In this document: positions 7,269-12,382 of the stretch, one piece after another | How positions within the stretch are numbered: the first letter of the stretch is position 1 | Layout: each line of letters starts with the position of its first letter | Source of the DNA: Clostridiales bacterium | GTDB taxonomy: Bacteria > Bacillota > Clostridia > Christensenellales > Aristaeellaceae | DNA length: 12,382 nt | Direction of reading: 5' to 3' | Assembly: GCA_019419995.1 (NCBI GenBank) | Contig: JAHZHZ010000029.1 | Span: 1-12,382 of the forward strand | Position numbers and translations under genes: made by a program | Notes under the pieces: generated by a model | What the model saw: the letters and a program-made list of their open reading frames with translations, nothing else | Told to the model about the DNA's origin: nothing | The model's database searches: none

Positions 7269-7327
7269 GATTCCCTATCAGGATTTGATACAATCCCGGT
7301 AGGGAATTTTTTTACCCCACCGAGGCC
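7265..7327 (+). repeat. Direct repeat D1, copy 1: tRNA-Glu 3' end plus terminator
   Basis: This 63-base block runs from the GCCA end of tRNA-Glu through the terminator to ACCCCACCGAGGCC. It recurs almost unchanged at 9082-9143, differing at one stem base and around the end of the stem and T-tract. The shared piece starts exactly at the tRNA end. Confidence 0.85.
7270..7313 (+). terminator. Terminator of the tRNA operon
   Basis: ATTCCCTATC (7270-7279) pairs with GGTAGGGAAT (7298-7307), and an inner GGATT/AATCC stem (7281-7285 with 7292-7296) extends the hairpin. A run of T to 7313 follows. It starts two bases after the CCA of tRNA-Glu. Confidence 0.92.
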
Positions 7328-7329
7328 AG

Positions 7330-7425
7330 TTGCGTGCAGAGTTTGAAGCATCGTGGTATGGCCACATTGAAAGTGGGGATGCCAATGGCTTTGATTGTAG
7401 CAATATACCTTGGCCGACAGAATGA
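7330..7425 (+). pseudogene. Possible C-terminal tail of a lost toxin
   Basis: Right after repeat D1 an open frame of 31 codons runs to TGA (7423-7425), with no start codon of its own in a sensible place. It reads LRAEFEASWYGHIESGDANG and ends IPWPTE, a composition that looks like real protein. The stop lies 2 bases before the GGGAGGA ribosome site of the next gene, the usual spacing between a toxin and its immunity gene. I therefore suspect the end of a polymorphic toxin whose front part was lost. I do not recognise the family. Confidence 0.3.
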
Positions 7426-7440
7426 CAGGGAGGAATTCAA

Positions 7441-7818
7441 ATGAAGAAGATGCTGATTATTGCGATGGCCATTGTTTCTTTAGTAGGAGGAATCGCCTTG
7501 GCTGAAGCCTTGAACGCGAATGTCAAAGCTGGAGGTGAATATGCTGTGGATTATTTAGGACAAACTGACGGAGTAATTGAAACCATTGCGCTCCCTGATG
7601 AGGCAACCGCTGTAGAAGTAGCCTCAGCGATTGTTAAGAATATCGTTCCCGCTGATAAGATGGAATCTATCCATGTAATGTTTGATGCAGATAACGATGC
7701 ATGGATAATCACCTTCTCCCCAGCAGCGTCCCCCGAAACTATCGTGCTCGGAGAGGAGACTAATATTGTTTTATCTGCCTCTGATTGCCGCGTTTTGAAA
7801 ATATGGGGTGCAGAATAG
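7441..7818 (+). CDS. Exported NTF2-like putative immunity protein
   Basis: A 125-residue protein with a clear Sec signal peptide (MKK, hydrophobic core to about residue 20, ALA cleavage site near residue 21). There is no lipobox Cys, so the mature part of about 104 residues is probably released or stays at the outer face. The mature part contains PDEATAVEVASAIV, then DAWIITFSP, and ends VLSASDCRVLKIWG. This order resembles NTF2-fold immunity proteins of polymorphic toxin systems, which read DExTAxxIAxAI, then W.V.G, then I...DG.IL.V. The start at 7441 has AGGGAGGA at good spacing. A terminator follows, and Rhs fragments lie on the downstream side. The immunity role is inferred from sequence pattern and context only. 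Confidence 0.5.
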   Translation: MKKMLIIAMAIVSLVGGIALAEALNANVKAGGEYAVDYLGQTDGVIETIALPDEATAVEVASAIVKNIVPADKMESIHVMFDADNDAWIITFSPAASPETIVLGEETNIVLSASDCRVLKIWGAE

Positions 7819-7841
7819 TCGTTTCTCATTTCTAATGGCAC

Positions 7842-7876
7842 AAAGTCCCGTCGCATTCCAGCGGCGGGGCTTTTCT
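7842..7876 (+). terminator. Terminator after the NTF2-like gene
   Basis: CCCGTCGC (7847-7854), loop ATTCCA, GCGGCGGG (7861-7868), with outer AAAGT/GCTTT pairs and a short T-tract. It closely resembles the terminator at 12114, including the shared CCAGCGGCGGG. Confidence 0.8.
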
Positions 7877-7925
7877 GTTGCCATTATACGACAATTGCTG
7901 AAATGAAATTTCTCAGCAGAAACAG

Positions 7926-8336
7926 ATGCACTTTTTCTACGACGGAGAGAACCTGCCTGCTTATGTGGACTATAATGGTACTATCTATAGCTATGTACAT
8001 AATTTAGATCGAGATACTGTTGGTTTGCTTGATTCATCCGGCGCACTTGTAGTAGAATATAAGTATGACCCTTGGGGCGAGTTGACTTCAATTACTGGTC
8101 CGCTTGCCGACGCGCTCGGCAAAGAGAATCCGTTCAGGGATCGGGGTAATGTTTATGATAAAGAGATAGGCTTGTACTATATACAGGATCGATACTATTC
8201 TCCAAGTTATCAACAATTCTTAATCCGATATGAAGAAAAACTGGACGAAGACGGTATATGCGAGAACAACGCGAAAGGTTGCGGGCCGTGTCGTTCGAAA
8301 GACAGCAAAGACGGTTATGAAGAAAAACATGGCTAA
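7926..8336 (+). pseudogene. Rhs/YD-repeat core end, fragment A
   Basis: This open frame encodes only the last part of an Rhs core plus an altered tail, so it is a remnant, not a full gene. Rhs proteins are large secreted or wall-associated toxins with a sugar-like YD-repeat shell and a variable toxic tip. Visible core marks are MHFFYDGENLPAYVDYNGT, VVEYKYDPWGELTSITG, NPFRDRGNVYD (normally NPFRYRGYVYD) and GLYYIQDRYYSP. The match to fragment B (10696-10985) starts at the first codon here and stops near residue 97 (about 8215). Beyond that the frame reads low-complexity sequence (SKDSKDGYEEKHG) and the +1-phase frame (8230-8427) looks more protein-like. It is more AT-rich than fragment B, which suggests a different origin or age. 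Confidence 0.8.
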
Positions 8337-8427
8337 TATTGCTGCAGAAGCGGCGGTTGGTTCAGTAGTTGGATTCGGCGGCATGCTAAATTCGAAATAC
8401 ATCCAGAGAGTGTTCTTGCAGCGATAA
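8230..8427 (+). CDS. 65-codon basic, amphipathic ORF (possible toxin-tip remnant)
   Basis: This frame begins at ATG 8230, within the end of Rhs fragment A but in another phase. It encodes a strongly basic first half (MKKNWTKTVYARTTRKVAG, then RKTAKTVMKKN) and a small-residue hydrophobic second half (AAEAAVGSVVGFGG). Its TAA (8425-8427) precedes the ribosome site and ATG of the membrane protein at 8439, the spacing expected of a toxin-immunity pair. It may be the frameshifted end of the fragment A toxin or a short independent peptide. There is no clear ribosome site for ATG 8230. I do not recognise a family. Confidence 0.3.
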   Translation: MKKNWTKTVYARTTRKVAGRVVRKTAKTVMKKNMANIAAEAAVGSVVGFGGMLNSKYIQRVFLQR

Positions 8428-8438
8428 GGAGCGCGATC

Positions 8439-8945
8439 ATGAAAAAGTGTACCGTATTTGCCAATGAGGTTCTCATGTATACTTATATTGTTTACCATGC
8501 GGTGATGCTTTTAATTTCTGGGATGATGACGTGGTTTGTCGATCCTCTATGTGGATGGCTATTTCCTATGGTGATATTCTCTATTGTGGTTTCCTGCTGT
8601 GTTACGGAACGCTGGTGTTTGATGATTACATTTGATCAAGACGGCGTGCTGTACAAACCGTTGTTCAGAAAAGGGGTACGGTTGAAATATTCCAATTATC
8701 CGCAGATACAGTACGCCTACTATATGCACGGCAATATGTTCGCCGCCTATAAAGTGAACTTTTTCGTTTTTACGAACAGGCGGCTCAGTCATGAAGAATT
8801 GACACAAATCAATGAAGTTGCGCCGAGCAGCGATTTGATCAAGATCCGCTATACGCGCAAGACCTATAAAAAACTCATGGAAGCGTTGCCATCTTCAATC
8901 GCTTTTGAAGTGGAACAAATATATAATATTTACATTAAAAAATAA
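8439..8945 (+). CDS. Two-helix membrane protein, possible immunity protein
   Basis: A 168-residue protein with two membrane segments (about residues 11-31 and 36-55) and a soluble C-terminal part of about 110 residues. Just after the helices it reads MITFDQDGVLYKPLF, and later NFFVFTNRRLS. That pattern is like the small membrane proteins with a PH-like or YcxB-like cytoplasmic domain. The ATG at 8439 has AAGGAGCG at good spacing. Position right after an Rhs core end suggests immunity to that lost tip; this is contextual. The function is not known. Confidence 0.6.
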   Translation: MKKCTVFANEVLMYTYIVYHAVMLLISGMMTWFVDPLCGWLFPMVIFSIVVSCCVTERWCLMITFDQDGVLYKPLFRKGVRLKYSNYPQIQYAYYMHGNMFAAYKVNFFVFTNRRLSHEELTQINEVAPSSDLIKIRYTRKTYKKLMEALPSSIAFEVEQIYNIYIKK

Positions 8946-9081
8946 TACGATTATACCATACTAGTGCAATTGCTGAGAATGCTCAACTACATTTTCCCCC
9001 GGGGTAAAAAACGGTGGAATTTTCCTCTGAATTTTACCCCCTCTCCCTTTTTGCCAGATTGTATTACTTTCTGGTAAGGGA

Positions 9082-9143
9082 GCCAGATTCCCTACCAGGA
9101 TTTGATACAATCCCGGTAGGGTCTTTTTTACCCCACCGAGGCC
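9082..9143 (+). repeat. Direct repeat D1, copy 2
   Basis: A 62-base copy of 7265-7327, beginning with the same GCCA that ends tRNA-Glu. It keeps a working-looking terminator: CCCTACC/GGTAGGG is a perfect stem with inner GGATT/AATCC, followed by TCTTTTTT. No tRNA body precedes it. Confidence 0.85.
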
Positions 9144-9175
9144 GAACGCCCCTGATACAAGGGCTTTTTCGGAGA

Positions 9176-9202
9176 ATTTCACCAAATGGTTTACTTGGAA
9201 GG
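9176..9202. repeat. Direct repeat D2, copy 1
   Basis: A 27-base element (ATTTCACCAAATG followed by GTTTACTTGGAAGG) that differs from 10095-10121 at two positions. Similarity continues a little further on both sides (GACAAGGG or GATACAAGGG before, TGCAAT after). The two copies bracket the minus-strand membrane protein gene. Confidence 0.8.
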
Positions 9203-9218
9203 AACATTGCAATAATGG

Positions 9219-9755
9219 CTAAGAAGGTGTAATTTCCTCTATATACACGATGATATTGCCATAGCTTTCATTAAAATAGACATATCCGACCTTCAGATAT
9301 TGCCCATCTCCTCGAATGACGCCGCCATTCGGCTTCGATTTATGATATCCGAGGACAATAAGATTGTCGGAGTATTCAAAATGAACATCGCCGATGTCGA
9401 ACATTTCGTTTGAATGCCCCTCAGGAGGCATCGGGATAAAGTTATGGACGTATCCCTCTACGATTTCATATTGACCGTTGGCATATGGAACGATCACTGT
9501 GCGGTACATTTTTAAGAAGTGCTGCAGGATAAAAATAGCGCATAAGGCAACGAATATAATACCTAGTAATAGAAACCTATAATTATAGCGGGGGAGATTT
9601 TTTATAGCAGATGAATTCTTGCCTTGGAATGTTTTTATCGGATCATATTTCGATTGAGCAACTAGAATAATCCCCAAAAATACGATGAATGGAAAGATCA
9701 ACGCTGCTACGATGGTGCCATACCCAGTGGGGGCTTCATATAATACTGTACTCAT
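9219..9755 (-). CDS. Two-helix membrane protein of unknown function
   Basis: A 178-residue protein with a short N-terminus, two membrane segments (about residues 13-33 and 61-80) and a beta-rich C-terminal domain that reads YEIVEGYVHNFIPMPPEGH and then VHFEYSDN, GGVIR and LKVGYVYF. Similar uncharacterised proteins occur in accessory regions of Firmicutes and other bacteria; the fold of the soluble domain recalls the beta-barrel part of DUF3592-like proteins, which I cannot confirm. The ATG at 9755 is chosen because AGGAGG lies 6 bases upstream; 11 more in-frame codons upstream lack a ribosome site. It points against its neighbours, has its own promoter and is bracketed by the D2 repeats. A role as orphan immunity protein is possible but only by context. 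Confidence 0.7.
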   Translation of the reverse strand: MSTVLYEAPTGYGTIVAALIFPFIVFLGIILVAQSKYDPIKTFQGKNSSAIKNLPRYNYRFLLLGIIFVALCAIFILQHFLKMYRTVIVPYANGQYEIVEGYVHNFIPMPPEGHSNEMFDIGDVHFEYSDNLIVLGYHKSKPNGGVIRGDGQYLKVGYVYFNESYGNIIVYIEEITPS

Positions 9756-9879
9756 GGATTGCCTCCTGACACAATTTGATGATGTCATATAAAACAGTTC
9801 AAAATATCATCAGACGAACATTTGAAATCCGTTTCAATTTGAGCAAAATCCATATATTGTCATTTCGCCTTCTGTACTT

Positions 9880-9908
9880 ATTATAGTCTGTTCAAAAAGG
9901 ATTTTCAA
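9880..9908 (-). promoter_or_regulatory. Promoter of the minus-strand membrane protein gene
   Basis: On the minus strand TTGAAA (9908-9903), a 17-base spacer and TATAAT (9885-9880). It gives a leader of about 115 bases before ATG 9755, so the gene is an independent transcription unit. Confidence 0.7.
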
Positions 9909-10094
9909 TCATCCGACGGAACACCCATCTACGAGTATCGACTTTGAGATTTTTTGCAATCGAATAAAGTTGAAATTGGTATTTATGGTGACGATATTGA
10001 CCTAAAATGACCACTATCGCAAGAAAGTCATTTCAGGAGGGTTGTTTTTTACTATTTTGCCCCTGAAGGCCTCTGCGACAAGGGGGAACGGGGC

Positions 10095-10121
10095 ATTTCG
10101 CCAAATTGTTTACTTGGAAGG
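10095..10121. repeat. Direct repeat D2, copy 2
   Basis: Second copy of the 27-base element at 9176-9202, with 25 of 27 bases identical (ATTTCGCCAAATT then GTTTACTTGGAAGG). It is preceded by CTGCGACAAGGGGG, which resembles the hairpin sequence before copy 1. Confidence 0.8.
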
Positions 10122-10193
10122 CACTGCAATCTCCAGTCCATTCTTGAAAGTGAAAACCACGCCGCCGTCTGCCGCAGTTGTCGGTATTCGCGC
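10110..10193 (-). pseudogene. Possible C-terminal tail of a lost minus-strand gene
   Basis: A 27-codon minus-strand frame runs to TAA (10112-10110) inside the D2 repeat. It reads GGVVFTFKNGLEIAVPSK at its end, which resembles the last strands of large serine recombinases (FxFKNGxEI). It is cut off by Rhs sequence at about 10200. The call is a resemblance only and the piece is very short. Confidence 0.25.
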
Positions 10194-10208
10194 TCATAAA
10201 TATTCGAG

Positions 10209-10448
10209 ATGATCTCGCCAGGAGCGCTGGGCAAGCCCACAGAAACGATGGCCTACAACTACGATGACGCAAACTGGAAGGATAAGTTGAAAACGTATCG
10301 GGGCGAAAGTATCACCTATGACGCCATCGGCAATCCGCTGGACGACGGCGAGCGCCAGTACAGCTGGGCGGGTGGACGGCAGCTAAAGCAGATTGTGATT
10401 CCGGTGCGAAGCCATCTGGAGGCGAACGCGGGCACGGGCGGGCGCTGA
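10209..10448 (+). pseudogene. Rhs/YD-repeat core, fragment B front part
   Basis: The frame gives Rhs core sequence from about 10212: GALGKPTETMAYNYDDANW, then TYRGESITYDAIGNPLDDGE and YSWAGGRQLKQI. These are typical YD-repeat strands of Clostridia Rhs proteins. No N-terminal part, signal peptide or ribosome site exists, so the piece starts abruptly after the D2 repeat. After GRQLKQI the frame loses similarity and hits TGA at 10446. The same protein resumes in a different phase downstream, so there is a frameshift between about 10385 and 10450. Confidence 0.75.
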
Positions 10449-11022
10449 GCATCGAGCGCAGCGGGCTCAAACTGAAGGCGCGGCGAACGAACAGATTGAG
10501 GCCACAGCCAACTTTGTCCGCTGCACGACAGCTAGGACCATTGGCTTCTCCTACGATCACAACGGCCCGCGCACCCAGAAGAAGATTGTAGAGGGCAGCA
10601 CGACTACCGTCTATGATTATACTCTGCACGGCAAGTTGATCACCCACCTGCCAAAAGGAACAAAAAACGCAAGCGGCGTAACGACCACAGAAGAGATGCA
10701 CTTCTTCTACGATGCGCATAGCCGCCCAGCGAAGGTGGAGTTCAACGGCACATTGTACACCTACCTTCATAACCTACAGGGTGACATCATCGGCATCGTT
10801 GACCACAGTGGAAAACTTGTGATAGAATACAAGTACGACGCGTGGGGCAGGTTGCTGAGTACGACCGGTACACTCTCTGATACGCTGGGCAAGCGCAATC
10901 CGTTCCGATATCGTGGCTATGTCTTCGACGAGGAGACGAAGCTGTACTACCTGTGCAGCAGATACTATAACGCGGAGTGGGAACGGTTTGTGAATGCAGA
11001 TGATACGGAATATGTTTTATAA
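10441..11022 (+). pseudogene. Rhs/YD-repeat core, fragment B back part
   Basis: After the frameshift the core continues as FSYDHNGPRTQKKIVEG, TVYDYTLHGKLITHL, MHFFYDAHSRPAKVEFNGT, VIEYKYDAWGRLLSTTG, NPFRYRGYVFDEETKLYYL and RYYNAEWERFVNADD. This is the conserved end of the Rhs shell, just before the variable tip. It ends at an in-frame TAA (11020-11022) placed inside the linker (EYVL-stop-GMLINNPFAYC), where other Rhs proteins read straight through. The stop probably arose by one substitution, for example CAA to TAA. An ATG at 10636 is internal and not a credible start. Confidence 0.85.
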
Positions 11023-11025
11023 GGG

Positions 11026-11448
11026 ATGCTAATCAACAATCCCTTCGCATATTGTTCCAACTCTCCCATTATCCAGGTGGATAATGACGGCGACATTGGT
11101 GGATTTGCAATTGGATTTATGGGTGCAGTTTCAACTTTCGCTAAAGCAGTATCATCAGCGGTTGTAGCTACTGTTGCCTCCATTGTAACGTCTCCCGTAG
11201 CTGTTGTGGTCGCGGGAATAGGGGTAGTTATTGGCATTGCTATTACTTTTGCGAATATTGCCAATGCAGTTCAGCGATACAAGGCACGTCAAAGAACCGC
11301 GGAGCAAATCGCCTCAAAATCGCTCGCCAAATCCCAAGCAAAAACTGACCGCGAAAAAAAGCGTTATGATTACTTGATTGCAAAGTTTGTCCGCCTTGGG
11401 AATGGCATCGAGACATATATACCGACTTCTGGGATTAGCGAGCAATAA
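11026..11448 (+). pseudogene. Rhs tip: membrane-active linker region
   Basis: This is the direct in-frame continuation of the Rhs core beyond TAA 11020. It opens with NPFAYCSNSPIIQVDNDGDIG, shortened here to its conserved core NPFAYCSNSP and VDNDGD, the hallmark end of the Rhs repeat region. Then comes a long Ala/Val/Ile-rich stretch (about 11100-11270) able to form two membrane helices, and a basic, Lys/Gln/Ala-rich helix. Such hydrophobic stretches in Rhs tips are thought to help toxin entry. It ends at a second in-frame TAA (11446-11448). The ATG at 11032 lacks a good ribosome site, so I treat the stretch as part of a disrupted gene. Confidence 0.75.
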
Positions 11449-11649
11449 GCGATAGCTATATTGCGTTCAGGAGGGAATGTATTTGCCAGCTCCCGTACTA
11501 AGGCAATAAGGCTTGCATTGGCCGCCGGAACGGGCAAAGAACCAATTAAGGATCCAAGGCACTATAATCGGTTTACTGGTTCGACCCTTGGTTACTCAAA
11601 TCACTATCATGAAGGATATAGGAGAGGTGGTCATGTATTCTACCTATAA
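11449..11649 (+). pseudogene. Rhs C-terminal toxin domain, cut off by a stop codon
   Basis: Still in the same phase, after TAA 11446, the frame encodes a compact domain of about 65 residues: ILRSGGNVFASSRTKAIRLA, then GTGKEPI, and finally NHYHEGYRRGGHVFYL. The order SGGNVxASSRxxAxxLA, G.GK.P, HYH...GGHxFY recurs at the ends of polymorphic toxins and resembles small nuclease-type tips, with the His residues as likely catalytic groups; the exact family is not certain. It ends at TAA 11647, 17 bases inside the next gene. A TTG at 11461 gives an ORF but has no ribosome site at proper distance. The toxin is therefore probably not made as one chain. Confidence 0.65.
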
Positions 11650-12106
11650 AAACTTTGCGCTTGATTATGACGCACTCATCCTAAATGCCGATGAAATCTT
11701 GGAGTATGTTTTTAAACGATCCGACTCTTTTTCTATCGTAACGGATTTGAGCAAGCCATATTCTAAGATGCCTCCATGTTGCAAACAGGATAAATGGACA
11801 TCTAACTTACAAAACTATCTGATATCACAGACTGTTGGAGCAAAAGAATGGCCGGGCGTCAAAAATCGAAACTGTCACAAAGTTCTGTCGACATATAAAG
11901 CATGCAAGCAAACAAAAGCAATTGTACAAACATGGACAAATGTTTTTCAGGCATGTGAATATAACCTTCCTGAAGATATTTGTTTCTATCGCGATGGCAT
12001 AGCATGGTTTGGAACGACGTCTCACGAAAGAACAGCCGACGCCATGGGACTTTCTAAGGAAGATGAAAGATTCTTTAGTCCTTTCAAGAAACAAACATGT
12101 ATATAG
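11633..12106 (+). CDS. Putative immunity protein for the adjacent toxin tip
   Basis: A 157-residue soluble protein with no signal peptide or membrane segment. I chose ATG 11633 because GGAGAGGTGG lies just upstream; this makes it overlap the toxin-domain end by 17 bases, a tight arrangement usual for a toxin-immunity pair. The upstream in-frame extension (to 11513) only shadows the toxin gene. Features are ALDYDALILNADEILEYVF near the start, a Cys-containing middle (PPCCKQDKW) and a C-terminal GIAWFGTTSHERTADAMGL. I do not recognise a named immunity family. The frame is intact although the toxin is broken. A terminator follows 7 bases after the stop. Confidence 0.7.
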   Translation: MYSTYKNFALDYDALILNADEILEYVFKRSDSFSIVTDLSKPYSKMPPCCKQDKWTSNLQNYLISQTVGAKEWPGVKNRNCHKVLSTYKACKQTKAIVQTWTNVFQACEYNLPEDICFYRDGIAWFGTTSHERTADAMGLSKEDERFFSPFKKQTCI

Positions 12107-12113
12107 TTCCTCA

Positions 12114-12142
12114 CCCGCCGCGTACCAGCGGCGGGCTTTTTG
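12114..12142 (+). terminator. Terminator after the immunity gene
   Basis: CCCGCCGC (12114-12121), loop GTACCA, GCGGCGGG (12128-12135), then CTTTTTG and a second T-run. The stem is perfect. It is near-identical in design to the terminator at 7842. Confidence 0.92.
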
Positions 12143-12165
12143 TTTTTGAATGTCCAACGAAATAA

Positions 12166-12250
12166 GTCGAAAACGTCTACGACAAAGACAATCGTGTGAC
12201 GGGCATCACCTACGACGGCGGTTCGCAGAAGGTGAACTACACCTGGCGCA
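12166..12250 (+). pseudogene. Rhs/YD-repeat core, fragment C
   Basis: The frame from 12166 reads VENVYDKDNRVTGITYDGG then SQKVNYTWR, a clear YD-repeat. It has no start and follows the terminator directly. Similarity ends near 12250; the frame then reads unrelated sequence through the hairpin and tandem duplication to TAA at 12361. It is an interior piece of an Rhs core, not a tip. Confidence 0.7.
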
Positions 12251-12271
12251 ATTGTATTGGGGGCGATCTGT

Positions 12272-12291
12272 CTTATCGCCTATGCGATAAG
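12272..12291. repeat. Perfect 8-bp hairpin
   Basis: CTTATCGC (12272-12279), loop CTAT, GCGATAAG (12284-12291). No T-run follows on the plus strand. It sits just after the point where Rhs similarity stops, so it could mark the edge of an inserted element. Confidence 0.6.
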
Positions 12292-12299
12292 TTATTTCA

Positions 12300-12351
12300 G
12301 GAAAAAACTCTGGAGCGAACAAAAAGGAAAAAACTCTGGAGCGAACAAAAA
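12300..12351. repeat. Perfect 26-base tandem duplication
   Basis: The 26-base unit 12300-12325 (GGAAAAAACTCTGGAGCGAA followed by CAAAAA) is repeated without change at 12326-12351. As 26 is not a multiple of 3, it shifts any frame across it. Confidence 0.95.
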
Positions 12352-12382
12352 CATTCGTGGTAATTGTGGTGATCGCCTATTT

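Larger units (their letters stand above)
8946..9218. other. Gene-poor, hairpin-rich interval
   Basis: No convincing gene. It holds inverted repeat GGGGTAAAA (9001-9009) / TTTTACCCC (9032-9040), the second D1 repeat (9082-9143), a hairpin GCCCCTGATACAAGGGC followed by TTTTT (about 9148-9170), and one copy of a 27-base repeat (9176-9202). ORFs crossing it on either strand follow the repeats and look non-coding. Confidence 0.6.
9909..10204. other. Gene-poor interval with degenerate coding traces
   Basis: No intact gene. On the plus strand, about 9911-10010, one frame reads SDGTPIYEYRL, a stop, then DFLQSNKVEIGIYGDDIDLK and a second stop. That looks like the broken end of a protein. The second D2 repeat (10095-10121) and a minus-strand protein-like tail (10110-10193) follow. 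Rhs similarity begins just right of this interval. Confidence 0.4.

Noticed and set aside
6955..7351. Minus-strand ORFs across the tRNA pair
   Set aside because: They run through two well-folded tRNAs and a terminator; such ORFs are a common annotation artefact on tRNA genes.
7883..8976. Matching ATTATAC and CAATTGCTGA strings either side of fragment A (7883-7901 and 8950-8976)
   Set aside because: The two short strings have different spacing in each copy, so they are weak as evidence for a target-site duplication.
8961..9212. Minus-strand 83-codon ORF
   Set aside because: It consists mainly of the D1 and D2 repeats read backwards and has no ribosome site.
11020..11448. Recoding of TAA as a sense codon
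   Set aside because: TAA also ends well-placed genes here (for example 8945, followed by non-coding DNA), so a changed genetic code is not supported; mutation is simpler.
7265..12382. CRISPR array
   Set aside because: Repeats here occur as pairs with large, unequal spacing; there is no regular short repeat-spacer pattern and no cas gene.

Overview
The window reads as chromosome of a spore-forming Clostridia-type Firmicute. The evidence is both subunits of dipicolinate synthase (a spore-specific enzyme), strong AGGAGG ribosome binding sites, and consensus TTGACA/TATAAT promoters with 17-base spacers. I cannot name a genus.

Left part, about 1-7000: compact housekeeping DNA. At the left edge a perfect consensus promoter points out of the window on the minus strand, perhaps into an rRNA operon. 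Two minus-strand units follow. guaB (IMP dehydrogenase), a NagD-like HAD phosphatase and a small zinc-ribbon protein form the first, and it ends in a strong hairpin terminator. dpaA-dpaB, which makes dipicolinic acid for the spore core, is the second and has a possible mother-cell promoter. Divergent from guaB, a plus-strand operon with 4-base ATGA overlaps encodes a P-loop small-molecule kinase, ProC (last step of proline synthesis) and a DUF89/ARMT1-like metal-dependent phosphatase. The guaB product matches the Tritrichomonas foetus type of IMP dehydrogenase, down to the same residue numbers at the catalytic and drug-contact positions.

Middle, 7046-7313: a tRNA-Gln(CTG) / tRNA-Glu(CTC) pair with its own consensus promoter and a strong terminator.

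Right part, about 7265-12382: an accessory region built from broken Rhs/YD-repeat polymorphic toxin pieces and small putative immunity genes. In order it holds: a possible toxin tail followed by an exported NTF2-like putative immunity protein and a terminator; an Rhs core end followed by a 65-codon basic ORF and a two-helix membrane protein; a repeat block; a minus-strand two-helix membrane protein with its own promoter; another repeat block; a frameshifted Rhs core whose C-terminal toxin tip carries two in-frame TAA codons; an immunity gene overlapping the toxin end and a terminator; and a third Rhs piece that breaks off near a hairpin and a perfect 26-base tandem duplication. The right part looks like successive displacement of toxin tips, with the old toxins decaying while putative immunity genes stay intact. 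Its left boundary coincides with the 3' end of tRNA-Glu, and a 62-63 base copy of that end plus terminator lies 1.8 kb further in.
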